Positions 35,485 to 45,029 of a stretch of 64,000 nucleotides of DNA are shown here, piece after piece. This DNA comes from Neorhizobium huautlense (lineage in GTDB: Bacteria; Pseudomonadota; Alphaproteobacteria; Rhizobiales; Rhizobiaceae): assembly GCF_030811685.1 (NCBI RefSeq), contig NZ_JAUSRF010000001.1, forward strand, positions 1 to 64,000, given 5' to 3'. The stretch's first letter is position 1; every line of letters begins with the position of its first letter. The translations under genes were made by a program, and so were the position numbers. The notes beneath the pieces were generated by a model. It was not told the DNA's origin. It searched no databases and was given only the letters and a program-made list of their open reading frames with translations.

Positions 35485-36315
35485 TCAGGCGCGGCGGGCC
35501 GCGAGATAGGATTTGAGGGCAGCCGCCTCATCGGTCTGGATGACCGAAATGCCGGAATCGATTAGCCGTCCCCAGACGGCATCGGGGTCGACAAGGGCCG
35601 CGGTATCGGTGAAATCGGCACAGGCGACGCTGTCGAGCGTGTTTACCCAGAGCGCCATGCCGGTGTTGCGGGTGAGGTCTTTCAGGGCCGAGAGTTCATC
35701 CAGCCTATCGAAATAGATTTCGCAGACGGAGGGCGAGAGGTCATGCAACAGCGCCCGCTGGGTTGCGGCGCCGGGCACGTTCAGCCGGGTTTTGGCCAGA
35801 AACAGAACCTCGTGCGGCAAGATCGTTTTGCGGATCCAATTCAAATCTTTTTCGGTTTTCAGCGCGGCCCAGCAATCGACCTGATGCTCGACCCCCATGG
35901 CCTTGGCGAGAGCGATCACATCCGGGATCACCTCACGTTCCTTGACGTCGAGATGAATGAAGATGCGGCCGCGCGTCAGTTCGAACACTTCGGCGAGGTT
36001 CGGCAGTTTTTCCAGCGTGAAGGCATTGTCTTTGCCGCCATCACGGTCGCGCAGGCGGATAACCGAGAGGTCGGCTGAAGTGAGGACTTCCGGTCTCTGA
36101 TCGAGACCCGCCATGCGTTCCAGCGTGTCGTCATGCAGCAGGAAAAGGCCACCATCCGCGCTGCGGCGAATGTCGATCTCAACGACATCGTAATCAGCGT
36201 CGATGGCCCGTTCGATGGCGGACAAACTGTTTTCCGGCGCATGGCGCCAGATGCCGCGATGCGCCACCACGGCGCAATCGCGGGTCTTGTCGGCAATAAA
36301 CTCCCGGTAATTCAC
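35485..36315 (-). CDS. Glycerophosphodiester phosphodiesterase (copy 2)
   Basis: Paralogue of the next gene, also 276 aa. The N-terminal catalytic half is well conserved (VAHRGIWRHAPENSLSAIER, VVEIDIRRSADG, LHDDTLERMAG and HLDVKER), while the middle (about 120-200) has diverged strongly. That points to a different alcohol moiety rather than simple redundancy (inference). The ATG overlaps the stop of the ATPase gene (ATGA). Both catalytic His residues and metal-binding acids are present, so both copies should be active. Confidence 0.92.
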   Translation of the reverse strand: MNYREFIADKTRDCAVVAHRGIWRHAPENSLSAIERAIDADYDVVEIDIRRSADGGLFLLHDDTLERMAGLDQRPEVLTSADLSVIRLRDRDGGKDNAFTLEKLPNLAEVFELTRGRIFIHLDVKEREVIPDVIALAKAMGVEHQVDCWAALKTEKDLNWIRKTILPHEVLFLAKTRLNVPGAATQRALLHDLSPSVCEIYFDRLDELSALKDLTRNTGMALWVNTLDSVACADFTDTAALVDPDAVWGRLIDSGISVIQTDEAAALKSYLAARRA

Positions 36316-37436
36316 TGGTATTCCTTCACCGAAGCCGAATGCGCATCACCGAAAGCGTTGGCAATGGCGCGGCCGGTCTCACCGTCGAAGAGATGCAGGC
36401 GCGCCTGCGGGAAGGAGAGCGACAAAGTCTGCGTCGTATCGATCTCGACACCGAAGGGCATGGCGATGCGAAGATTCTGCTCGGCGATTTTCGTTTCCAG
36501 AATTTCGTGCGAACCGAGGTCTTCGCGATACCGGATTTCCGTCTTGATCGAACCGCCCTCGTTGACGGCGATATCTTCCGGGCGGATGCCGAGCTGGAAT
36601 TTTCCTATGCCGGAATAGTTCGCCACGACCTGACCATCGGCCAGCCGCAGCACGGAACCATCGCCTTCGACCTGCAGGATGTTCATGGGCGGCGAGCCGA
36701 TGAATTTGGCGACGAAGACGGACGCCGGATTGTGATAGATCGCCTTCGGCGTATCGAACTGCTCGATATGACCCTTATTGAGAATGAGGATACGGTCGGC
36801 CAACGTCATCGCCTCGACCTGATCGTGTGTCACGAACACGCTGGTCGCGCCAATGCGGCGATGCAGTTCGGCGAGTTCGACACGCATGTCATGACGCAGC
36901 TGCGCATCGAGGTTGGAAAGAGGTTCGTCGAACAGCAGCACGCCGGGCTCGCGAATGATGGCGCGGCCGATGGCGACACGCTGGCGCTGACCGCCGGAAA
37001 GCTGGCTCGGCTTGCGGGTGAGGTAATCGGCGAGACCGAGCATTTTGGCGACGGTTCCGACCCGCTCTGCCCGTTCGGCCTTGGAAACACCAGAGACTTT
37101 GAGACTGTAGGCCATGTTTTCGGCGACCGTCATATGCGGATAAAGCGCATAGTTCTGAAACACCATGGCGCAGCCGCGATGCTTTGGCTCCAGATCCTGC
37201 ACTTCACGACCGCCGATGACGATTCGGCCAGCGGAGACGCGCTCCAGACCGGCGATCATCTGCAGAAGCGTGGATTTTCCGCAGCCCGATGGGCCGAGCA
37301 CGACGGTGAATTCACCGGGACGCAAGGTCACGTCGATCGGCGGGATGATGGTGTTTTTGGCGTCATAGGATTTCGTGACGCCGATAAGCGCGATCTCGGC
37401 CGCGGCGGCGCGAATGGCTGTATCGATGGCGGTCAT
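36312..37436 (-). CDS. Ugp-type ABC transporter ATP-binding protein
   Basis: The 374-aa MalK/UgpC-like ATPase has Walker [15 protein letters not shown], signature LSGGQRQRVAIGRA, Walker B LLFDEPLSNLDAQLR, switch His FVTHDQVEAMTLADR and a C-terminal TOBE-type domain (about 240-350). It energises the transporter formed by the two permeases upstream. An N-terminal extension of about 20 residues (TAIRAAAAEIALIGV) precedes the usual start of the ABC fold. Four bases separate it from the upstream permease and it overlaps the phosphodiesterase gene downstream. Confidence 0.94.
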   Translation of the reverse strand: MTAIDTAIRAAAAEIALIGVTKSYDAKNTIIPPIDVTLRPGEFTVVLGPSGCGKSTLLQMIAGLERVSAGRIVIGGREVQDLEPKHRGCAMVFQNYALYPHMTVAENMAYSLKVSGVSKAERAERVGTVAKMLGLADYLTRKPSQLSGGQRQRVAIGRAIIREPGVLLFDEPLSNLDAQLRHDMRVELAELHRRIGATSVFVTHDQVEAMTLADRILILNKGHIEQFDTPKAIYHNPASVFVAKFIGSPPMNILQVEGDGSVLRLADGQVVANYSGIGKFQLGIRPEDIAVNEGGSIKTEIRYREDLGSHEILETKIAEQNLRIAMPFGVEIDTTQTLSLSFPQARLHLFDGETGRAIANAFGDAHSASVKEYQ

Positions 37437-37440
37437 GGGA

Positions 37441-38358
37441 TCATTTCTCCGAAAGAACGAGGCCCTGGACGAGAAAGCGCTGCAAAAGAGCGATCATCGT
37501 GAGCGGAACAAGGGAGACGAGCACGGCACCGGCCATGATCATCGGAAAGTCAGGCACCTGGCCGTCGGCATCCGGCACGAGACGGGCAAGGCCGACAACG
37601 GCGGTCTGCATGTCGGGCGTCGAGGCACCGACCAGCGGCCACAGATATTGCGTCCAGCCGCTGAGGAAGGTGAGCACGAACAGCGAGGCGAAACTGGTGC
37701 GGGCGAGCGGCAGAAGGATATCGATGAGGAAACGGATCGGCCCTGCCCCATCCATGCGCGCCGCCTTGAACAAATCCTTTGGCAGGGTCAGGAAAAACTG
37801 GCGGAACAGGAACGTGCCGGTGCCATGCGCCACAAGCGGCGCTACGAGGCCGAAACGGGTATCGAGCACACTGAGTTCGAGATGAACCGTGGACCCAAAA
37901 ACCATCTCAATCAGGCTGTTGAGGTCTGTAAAATCGAGCACGGCATTCAACGGCGAAAAGATGTTGGACGCCACCTGATAGGTGGTGATGACGCGGATAT
38001 CGAGCGGCAGCATGATGGTGGCGAGGATCAGTGCAAAGGCCACACCCGCCCAGCGAATGCGGAAATAGACGATCGCATAGGCAGACAGGAAAGACAGCGC
38101 GCAAGTGGCAAGCGCATTGGAGAAGGCCACGATCATGCTGTTGAGCATCTGCACCGGGATGCGCGTATCGTGGATGACCTTGCCCATATTGGCGAAGAGT
38201 TCGGTGCCCGGCACCCAGGCCAAACCGTTGCGCAGCATATATTCATAGGACTGCGAGGCGGTGGACAGCGTCAGATACAAGGGCCCGACGATATAGAGGA
38301 TGCCGATGGCAAGTAGAATGCTGGCGGCGATGTTGATGGAACGTGCGTTTTCGACCAT
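37441..38358 (-). CDS. Ugp-type ABC transporter permease (UgpE-like)
   Basis: The 305-aa membrane protein has six hydrophobic segments and the EAA loop AARMDGAGPIRFLIDILLP, as in MalG/UgpE permeases. It is the second permease of a CUT1 transporter whose binding protein closely resembles UgpB. The gene lies 3 bp from the UgpA-like gene and 4 bp from the ATPase gene. Glycerol-3-phosphate or glycerophosphodiesters are the likely cargo by family and context. Confidence 0.92.
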   Translation of the reverse strand: MVENARSINIAASILLAIGILYIVGPLYLTLSTASQSYEYMLRNGLAWVPGTELFANMGKVIHDTRIPVQMLNSMIVAFSNALATCALSFLSAYAIVYFRIRWAGVAFALILATIMLPLDIRVITTYQVASNIFSPLNAVLDFTDLNSLIEMVFGSTVHLELSVLDTRFGLVAPLVAHGTGTFLFRQFFLTLPKDLFKAARMDGAGPIRFLIDILLPLARTSFASLFVLTFLSGWTQYLWPLVGASTPDMQTAVVGLARLVPDADGQVPDFPMIMAGAVLVSLVPLTMIALLQRFLVQGLVLSEK

Positions 38359-38361
38359 GGT

Positions 38362-39252
38362 TCAGCGCTCGTAATTGATGCGCCGGCCGAGGAAAAAGAA
38401 CTGGCAGGCTGCGAGAATGAGGACGAAGACCATCAGGATGGCCGTCTGGGTGGAGGCGCCGGAAAGATCGAAACCGCGGAAGCCGTCAACATAGATCTTG
38501 TAGACCAGCAGCGTGGTCGAACCGCCCGGACCGCCGCCGGTAATGGTGTCGATCAGCGCGAAGACCGAGGTGATGCTTTCGGTGAATTCCAGAACGAAAG
38601 TCAGGAACAGCTGCGGCATGATCAGCGGCAGCTGCACATCGAAGATGCGGCGCCAGGGGCCGGCGCCATCCATGGCGGCGGCCTGATACATGGTCGGCGG
38701 GATCGAGCGCAGGCCCGCCAGCAGGATGACGAAATTGAACGGGATGCCGCTCCAGACATGCGCCGCCACCAGCGTGATGAATGCGTCCGTGCCATCGATG
38801 CCGGGGTTCCACAGGCCGGGAAACAGCGAATTGAGCGGCGCCATCAATCCCACGAACGGATTGAAGATGAAAGCGAAGACGACACCGATCGAGGCACCGG
38901 CAATACCTTTCGGCCAGACGAGAATGTTGCGGGCGGGATAGGACATGCCGATCTTGCGATCGGCGGCAATCGCCAGCATCAGCGGCACGACGACGGCGAG
39001 CGACGATGCCGTCAGCATGAAGATGACGGTGCGGCCGGTGGCGCCCCAGAATTCCGGATCGGAAAGCACGCGCTGAAAATTCTGCAGACCGACGAATTCC
39101 GAACCGCCGCCAAAAGGCTGTTCAAGGAAAAACGACCAGTAAAAGGCCTGAAAGACCGGCACATAAAAGAACAGCACGATCAGCAGCATCAGGGGGGCCA
39201 GCAACAGGACCGGCAGCCAGCGATGGCTGAACATGGAGGATTCCGACGACAT
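38362..39252 (-). CDS. Ugp-type ABC transporter permease (UgpA-like)
   Basis: The 296-aa first permease of the system has six predicted spans, a long periplasmic loop after the first (FFLEQPFGGGSEFVGLQNFQ) and the EAA loop YQAAAMDGAGPWRRIFDVQLP. It pairs with the UgpE-like permease directly downstream. A perfect hairpin lies between this start and the end of the binding-protein gene. Confidence 0.92.
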   Translation of the reverse strand: MSSESSMFSHRWLPVLLLAPLMLLIVLFFYVPVFQAFYWSFFLEQPFGGGSEFVGLQNFQRVLSDPEFWGATGRTVIFMLTASSLAVVVPLMLAIAADRKIGMSYPARNILVWPKGIAGASIGVVFAFIFNPFVGLMAPLNSLFPGLWNPGIDGTDAFITLVAAHVWSGIPFNFVILLAGLRSIPPTMYQAAAMDGAGPWRRIFDVQLPLIMPQLFLTFVLEFTESITSVFALIDTITGGGPGGSTTLLVYKIYVDGFRGFDLSGASTQTAILMVFVLILAACQFFFLGRRINYER

Positions 39253-39277
39253 GGATCACTTCCAGAAAAAGGAGAAG

Positions 39278-39303
39278 GCATGGGGCGAATAACCGCCCCA
39301 TGC
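39278..39303 (-). other. Perfect hairpin between UgpB-like gene and permease gene
   Basis: GCATGGGGCG, six loop bases, then CGCCCCATGC: a 10-bp perfect stem in the 73-bp gap, with no T-run. It probably protects the binding-protein mRNA or attenuates downstream expression. Confidence 0.6.
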
Positions 39304-39325
39304 TTGAGAAGTCAGGAGGCGCGGA

Positions 39326-40636
39326 TCAGGGAAGCTGCTTGCCCTTGTAGGTCTGCTCGAAACGGCGCAGCAGCTGGTCGCCGCGCTTCTTGGTGTTGTC
39401 GAGCGCCGCCTGCATGGTCTGCTGGCCGGCAAAGGCTTTCTGGGTTTCTTCCATGAAGACTTCGCGGAACTGCACGTAGAAACCGAGGCGGATGCCGCGC
39501 GTATCGGCGGTGGCCGGCTGGTTCATGGATTCGACACCAACCTTGGCCGTGGCATATTTTGGCGAGTTCGCCTCGTCGCTCTTGGCGATCACATCGAGAA
39601 CGTCGGTCGTGACCGGTACGTAACCCGTCGCCGCCGTGAACGACATCTGCTGTTCCGGCTTGCGCAGGAAATCGAGGAACGCCTTGGCAGCCTCGATCTC
39701 AGGCTGCTTGTGACCCTTCATGATGTAGATGGACGCACCGCCGACAAAGGTGTTGTGGCGTTCATAACCCTTGTACATCGGTGCCATGGACACGGTCAGC
39801 TCGTACTTGCCGTCGAAAGCCTTGGAAGCGGCGGCGTAGGAACCCGAAGACTGTTCCATCATCGCGCATTCACCGGCATTGAAGGCGGCGGTGTAATTGC
39901 CGGCCTTGGTGTCGGCGGCGAGACGGACGAGGCCTTCCTTGCGCCATTCGACGAGGTTGGCGAGGTGTTTTGCGGCAAAGGTGGAGTTGATGACGTATTC
40001 CGCGTCGAGACCGTCATAACCATTGTGCTTGGTGGCGATCGGCAGACCGTGGCGGGCAGAGAACTGCTCGAGGATACGCCAGGTATCGCCATCGGTGACG
40101 AACGGGCAGGCATGACCGGCAGCCTTCAGCTTGCGGGCGGCCTCGATAATGCCTTCCCAGTCCGTCGGCGTCTCAGAGATGCCGGCTTTTTCAAGCTCGG
40201 TCTTGTTCGTGTAGAACAAAAGCGTCGAGGAATTGTAGGGCTGGGCGAACAGCTTGCCCTTCGAGGTTTCGTAATAGGCGCGGGCACCGGCGATATAGCT
40301 GTCCCACTTCACCTCGGGCATCAAATCCTGAACCGGCTCGACGGCACCGGACAGCATCAGGTCGAGCGTGCCGGCATCGAAGAACTGGATGAGAATCGGA
40401 TGGTTCTTGGCGCGGTAGGCGGCAATCGCCTTCTGCATGGAGACTTCGTAAGAACCCTGGCCGACGCAATTGACCTTGTGTTCGCTCTGGGAGGCGTTGA
40501 AGGCATCGCATTGCGCCTTGATGGCCACTTCAACATTGCCGGTATTGCCATACCAGAATTCGATATTGGCGGCCTGTGCGGAACCCGCGCCTGCCATCAC
40601 GGCGGCTACGGCCGCCAAAGTAAACCTGTTCATCAT
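39326..40636 (-). CDS. UgpB-like extracellular solute-binding protein
   Basis: The 436-aa periplasmic binding protein has a Sec signal (cleavage likely after AQA, residue 22). The mature start IEFWYGNTGNVE, the segments SYEVSMQKAIAAYRA and PILIQFFDAGTLDLMLSGAV, and the C-terminal GDQLLRRFEQ closely parallel UgpB of the glycerol-3-phosphate/glycerophosphocholine system. It is the first gene of a seven-gene operon (binding protein, two permeases, ATPase, two GDPDs, phosphatase). Two adjacent ATGs are possible starts. A palindromic operator matching one in front of the ROK gene lies 55 bp upstream; no Pho-box-like repeat was seen, so control is probably by substrate, not phosphate starvation. 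Confidence 0.93.
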   Translation of the reverse strand: MMNRFTLAAVAAVMAGAGSAQAANIEFWYGNTGNVEVAIKAQCDAFNASQSEHKVNCVGQGSYEVSMQKAIAAYRAKNHPILIQFFDAGTLDLMLSGAVEPVQDLMPEVKWDSYIAGARAYYETSKGKLFAQPYNSSTLLFYTNKTELEKAGISETPTDWEGIIEAARKLKAAGHACPFVTDGDTWRILEQFSARHGLPIATKHNGYDGLDAEYVINSTFAAKHLANLVEWRKEGLVRLAADTKAGNYTAAFNAGECAMMEQSSGSYAAASKAFDGKYELTVSMAPMYKGYERHNTFVGGASIYIMKGHKQPEIEAAKAFLDFLRKPEQQMSFTAATGYVPVTTDVLDVIAKSDEANSPKYATAKVGVESMNQPATADTRGIRLGFYVQFREVFMEETQKAFAGQQTMQAALDNTKKRGDQLLRRFEQTYKGKQLP

Positions 40637-40690
40637 CGCCCTTGCCTTTTCGGGTGGACCAGGCCTCGCCCGATCTCTGACGGCGGGTTA

Positions 40691-40707
40691 TTACACTTTG
40701 TGTGTAA
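40691..40707 (-). promoter_or_regulatory. Candidate ROK operator in front of the Ugp-type operon
   Basis: TTACACTTTGTGTGTAA is a perfect 6-5-6 palindrome (TTACAC-N5-GTGTAA), 55 bp upstream of the UgpB-like start. The same left half and spacing recur at 40792-40808. Confidence 0.72.
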
Positions 40708-40791
40708 CACTTCCATGACGGCTAAAATGGCTTGAAACGATCCATATTCGCCGGTAAGCAGGCATAGGTTGCAGCGATATCGGTTCGCTTA

Positions 40792-40808
40792 TTACACTTT
40801 TTCAGTAA
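40792..40808 (+). promoter_or_regulatory. Candidate autoregulatory ROK operator
   Basis: TTACACTTTTTCAGTAA has the same left half-site and spacing as 40691-40707, with a right half (CAGTAA) that differs at two positions. It abuts the ribosome site of the ROK gene, so it could block transcription of the regulator itself. Confidence 0.62.
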
Positions 40809-40819
40809 GGTCTTGCGGC

Positions 40820-41980
40820 GTGTCAGGTGGCTATGTCCCGGAATCTTTGATTGCCCAGCGCTTTTTGCGCGTGAACGAGAAGACCGTCGTCTCCTCCAAC
40901 GAGCGAAAGTTGCTGCAACTGATCTGGCGCAATCCCGGCATTTCGCGCTCCGAGATCACCGGACATACCGATCTGACCCAGCAATCGGTTCACCGCATTC
41001 TCGACCACCTTGCGGAACGCAACATCATTCGGCTGGGCACGGCCAAACCGGGCCTGGGGCGTGGCCAGCCCAGCCCCATGCTGCACCTGAATGGCGATCA
41101 TGCCTATTCCTGCGGCATCTCGGTCAATACCGATATCATCGGCATATGCCTGACAAATCTGGCCGGCAAAATTCTCGGTGAACGGGAAGTGCCGCTACGC
41201 GAAACGACGATGCATCAGGCGCTGCAACTGGTGAAGCGGCAGGTCGTCGAACTGCAACGGCAAAACAATCTGGCCGAAGAGGACCTTTTCGGAATCGGCT
41301 TTGCAATTGCCGGCTATCACGTCGATGGCACGCGCCACAATGCGCCGCTGCCGCTTCACGAATGGTCGATGATCGAACTTGGCCCTATTATCACCGACCT
41401 GTTTGACCGGCCGGCATGGGTCATCAACGGCGGAAAATCCGGTGCCATAGCCGAATCGATGTTCGGGATCGGCCGTTATATCCGACATTTCGCCTATCTC
41501 AGCTTCAACTACGGCTTTGGCGGCGGCGTGATCATCGATGGCGAACTGCTGCAGGGCGGCAATGGCAATGCCGGCGAGTTTTCCGGACTTTACGATGAAA
41601 TCGAAACGGAGCGGCGGCCCGCGCTGCAACATCTGATCGATGGCGTGAACAGGAACGGCATCAACGTTCCTTCCATCCACTACATGCGCCGCCACTTCGA
41701 TCGCAACTGGCCGGGCGTTTCGGACTGGGTTGACGACGTGACGCCGGCCTATATCCGCCTCGTCAACGCCATTCGCGCCACGCTCGATCCGCAGGCGATC
41801 GTGTTCGGCGGCCAGATTCCGCCTGCACTGGCGACAATGTTGATCGAGCGGACAAAGATTTTCGACCGCCCCCGTTATGGCGTGCACCGGGGCGGCCCAA
41901 AACTGATCGTGTCGGAGATCGTCAGCGACGCCGCCGCCATGGGAGCGGCCATCATGCCGTTCCGCCGAATGTTTTATTAG
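40820..41980 (+). CDS. ROK-family transcriptional regulator
   Basis: A ~386-aa repressor. The N-terminal winged helix (LLQLIWRNPGISRSEITGHT, then LTQQSVHRILDHL) precedes a ROK sugar-kinase-like domain (about 90-380; FGIGFAIAGYHVDGT, NGGKSGAIAESMFGIG and the phosphate-loop-like NYGFGGGVIIDG). The Cys-rich zinc motif of glucokinase-type ROK proteins is absent, common in regulators that do not phosphorylate. The GTG start has AAGG nine bases upstream. An upstream TTG (40769) would read through the operator and is less likely. Divergent position and paired operators point to control of the Ugp-GDPD operon; the ROK fold suggests a sugar or sugar-phosphate inducer. Confidence 0.9.
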   Translation: MSGGYVPESLIAQRFLRVNEKTVVSSNERKLLQLIWRNPGISRSEITGHTDLTQQSVHRILDHLAERNIIRLGTAKPGLGRGQPSPMLHLNGDHAYSCGISVNTDIIGICLTNLAGKILGEREVPLRETTMHQALQLVKRQVVELQRQNNLAEEDLFGIGFAIAGYHVDGTRHNAPLPLHEWSMIELGPIITDLFDRPAWVINGGKSGAIAESMFGIGRYIRHFAYLSFNYGFGGGVIIDGELLQGGNGNAGEFSGLYDEIETERRPALQHLIDGVNRNGINVPSIHYMRRHFDRNWPGVSDWVDDVTPAYIRLVNAIRATLDPQAIVFGGQIPPALATMLIERTKIFDRPRYGVHRGGPKLIVSEIVSDAAAMGAAIMPFRRMFY

Positions 41981-42019
41981 GGCGGCTCAGCTTGCCTTCA
42001 GCGGAGCCATGCCCTGCAC

Positions 42020-43000
42020 CTACATGGCGCCGAACAGGGCCTTCTGGGCAATCTTCAACGCGCCGATCGCATCGTGACGGCTCTGCGCCTCCTTCAGTGC
42101 ATCGATATCCAGCGCATCGAGCCCCTTGTCGGCAGCCTTGAGGAAATCGATGGCGTGATTGGCGGTTTCGACGCTGTCTTCGCGGAACGGAAACTGGTCG
42201 AGTTGCCACACGCCTTCCCACTTGTTCTTGCGCAGCACATAGAAGAACTCGAACAGCTCGATCGGGTGCAGGCTGCCGGCGACGAGATCGTCGTCCCATG
42301 AACGATAGTTGTCGTTCACGTCCATGCCGAACAGGCGACCGTAATCGATGGCAAGCTGGGCGCTGTCGGCGGCCGATTCCCCGCCCATGATCGCGTGCCC
42401 GAAATCGAGCAGGATACCGACATTCGGCAGGCCGATCTTTTCGATGCCGAGAAGGGTGCGGGCGACCGACCCGAAACTCATGCGCACACGCGGTTCGCGC
42501 GGCTTGTATTCGATGACGAATTTCAGATCCGGGTTTTCGCTGGCAAGCTGTCCGACGCCATCCAGAGAATGTTTCCAGAGCGTGCCGTAATCAACCTGGA
42601 ACGGATAGTCCCAGCCATCCTGCCCCGGCCAAAGTTTGACGTAATCGGCGCCGAAATAACGGACCTGATCGCAGGCTTCCGTGACCAGTTCATGCGTGCG
42701 GCGGCGCACACCGGCATCCGGGTTGGTGAAGGAGCCCTTTACGAATTCGCGGGTGTAGATTTCCGGCGTGATGCCGATGACGCCGAGCTTGTTACGATCC
42801 AGCGCCTCTTTCACCTGGGCATTGGAAAAATCGCCGCCGAAAAAGGGATAGTTGATATCCACCACCGACAGATCCCTGACCTGACCGGCCAGATCGATCG
42901 CCTCGATAACGCTGCGCGGCGTGCCGTAGCCATCCGTGGCGTAACGATCGAGATAGGTCGCGAAATGCCAGATACCGGCGCCAAAACGTTGTGTCGTCAT
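42020..43000 (-). CDS. Xylose-isomerase-like TIM-barrel sugar isomerase/epimerase
   Basis: The 326-aa protein of the AP-endonuclease-2/xylose-isomerase-like TIM-barrel superfamily has likely metal/substrate residues in [15 protein letters not shown] (about 130), [12 protein letters not shown] (about 165), [15 protein letters not shown] (about 205) and GMDVNDN (about 230). Such enzymes interconvert ketoses and aldoses or epimerise them; the exact sugar cannot be read from sequence. The start at 43000 has GGAGGAGACCT directly upstream. The gene is divergent from a ribose-type ABC operon and shares its DeoR-like operators, so it probably acts on the imported sugar. Confidence 0.85.
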   Translation of the reverse strand: MTTQRFGAGIWHFATYLDRYATDGYGTPRSVIEAIDLAGQVRDLSVVDINYPFFGGDFSNAQVKEALDRNKLGVIGITPEIYTREFVKGSFTNPDAGVRRRTHELVTEACDQVRYFGADYVKLWPGQDGWDYPFQVDYGTLWKHSLDGVGQLASENPDLKFVIEYKPREPRVRMSFGSVARTLLGIEKIGLPNVGILLDFGHAIMGGESAADSAQLAIDYGRLFGMDVNDNYRSWDDDLVAGSLHPIELFEFFYVLRKNKWEGVWQLDQFPFREDSVETANHAIDFLKAADKGLDALDIDALKEAQSRHDAIGALKIAQKALFGAM

Positions 43001-43153
43001 AGGTCTCCTCCCAGTCATTGGACAGCGCACGCGCGGGCTTTCGCACCCGCAGTCGCGGTGCCGTTACACGTGCTTTATGAAATCGCTTCGAAACGAACCT
43101 GCCACCTAACCCCTCCCAGGCGCGGCAAAGATCACGACAGCATTTTTGTTTGC

Positions 43154-43175
43154 TTTCGATCTCTTTCGATTATCG
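43154..43175. promoter_or_regulatory. DeoR-like operator, site A
   Basis: TTTCGATCTCTTTCGAT contains two direct TTTCGAT repeats on a 10-bp period, then TATCG. It lies in the divergent gap between the isomerase and the ribose-type operon. DeoR/GlpR regulators commonly bind such helically phased repeats. Confidence 0.62.
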
Positions 43176-43324
43176 CCAAACTTGCACAAGTCGAACTGGC
43201 TCTCAACATTTTTTTCACGACGCAGGACACAACGCACCCGCAAAATCATGCGGCAGCGCAGCATTTCTCCCGAATTTAGCGTTCACGACTTCATGAAACC
43301 GCAGGTTTCAAAACCATATTGACA

Positions 43325-44334
<1,010 letters not shown>

Positions 44335-44349
44335 CGTACCGCCATTTTC

Positions 44350-44375
44350 CCACCCGGAGCCAACGCTCCGGGTGG
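44350..44375 (+). other. Perfect hairpin after the RbsB-like gene
   Basis: CCACCCGGAGC-CAAC-GCTCCGGGTGG: an 11-bp perfect stem with a tetraloop, followed by CTCTTGCTTT. Partial terminator or mRNA-stability element between the binding protein and the lipoprotein gene. Confidence 0.65.
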
Positions 44376-44405
44376 CTCTTGCTTTACAAGAAAGTGCGGA
44401 AACCC

Positions 44406-45029
44406 ATGAAAATCATGAGCCTGCTTGCGGCAAGTCTGCTTGTCGCGTCCCTTTCCGGCTGCAAACTGGTCAAAACCGATACGGACGAGGCCGGCGGCAC
44501 CGCTGTCGATCCGATTGCCGAAACCGTCGAGACGACGTTCGACGCCAAACTCGTTCCCGCCTTAAGCGAGAAAGCGGTTGACCTTGCTGCCCTGCAGGAC
44601 GCCATCAAGGGCGGACTGGACAAGGCCGGCGAGAGCCATGGCACGCGTGTCGGCGGCGCCGGTGGCGGCTGGAATTTTGCAGTGAAGGGAAGCGCAGCTG
44701 TTGTCGAGGAGAACCGGCAATCGAAAGCGGCAACGGCCGATATCGATCTCGATGGCGACGGAAAGGCGGATGCGACATTGCAGCTTGGCCCGGTCATCAA
44801 GGGCACGGCTCTTCGCGACACGACAGCGCTCTACGATTTCTCGACGTTTCGCGACCAGATCGAATACGCAAAACTCGGTCGCGCGCTGAACGACAAGGCC
44901 GTATCGAAGCTTCCGGGCGCCGATACTGCACTGAAAGGCAAACGCATCGATTTCCTCGGCGCGGTGGTGATCCGCTCCGCCAGCGAAAAGCCGCTTGTCA
45001 TGCCGGTGTCGATCGAGGTGGCGCCATGA
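44406..45029 (+). CDS. DUF2291-family lipoprotein
   Basis: The 207-aa product starts with a lipoprotein signal and lipobox LSGC (Cys19), then a region of mixed alpha/beta character (FDAKLVPALSEKAVDLAALQ; GVGGAGGGWNFAVKG-like; LQLGPVIKGTALRD). It matches DUF2291, a family found almost only inside ribose-type sugar ABC operons. The role is unknown; an accessory to the binding protein or transporter at the outer face of the membrane is likely from location. The start is set by the lipobox; longer frames read upstream sequence. Its TGA overlaps the ATG of the ATPase gene. Confidence 0.85.
   Translation: MKIMSLLAASLLVASLSGCKLVKTDTDEAGGTAVDPIAETVETTFDAKLVPALSEKAVDLAALQDAIKGGLDKAGESHGTRVGGAGGGWNFAVKGSAAVVEENRQSKAATADIDLDGDGKADATLQLGPVIKGTALRDTTALYDFSTFRDQIEYAKLGRALNDKAVSKLPGADTALKGKRIDFLGAVVIRSASEKPLVMPVSIEVAP

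Noticed and set aside
40637..40819. Pho box upstream of the Ugp-type operon
   Set aside because: I looked for two CTGTCAT-type direct repeats and found none; the visible element is the ROK-type palindrome.
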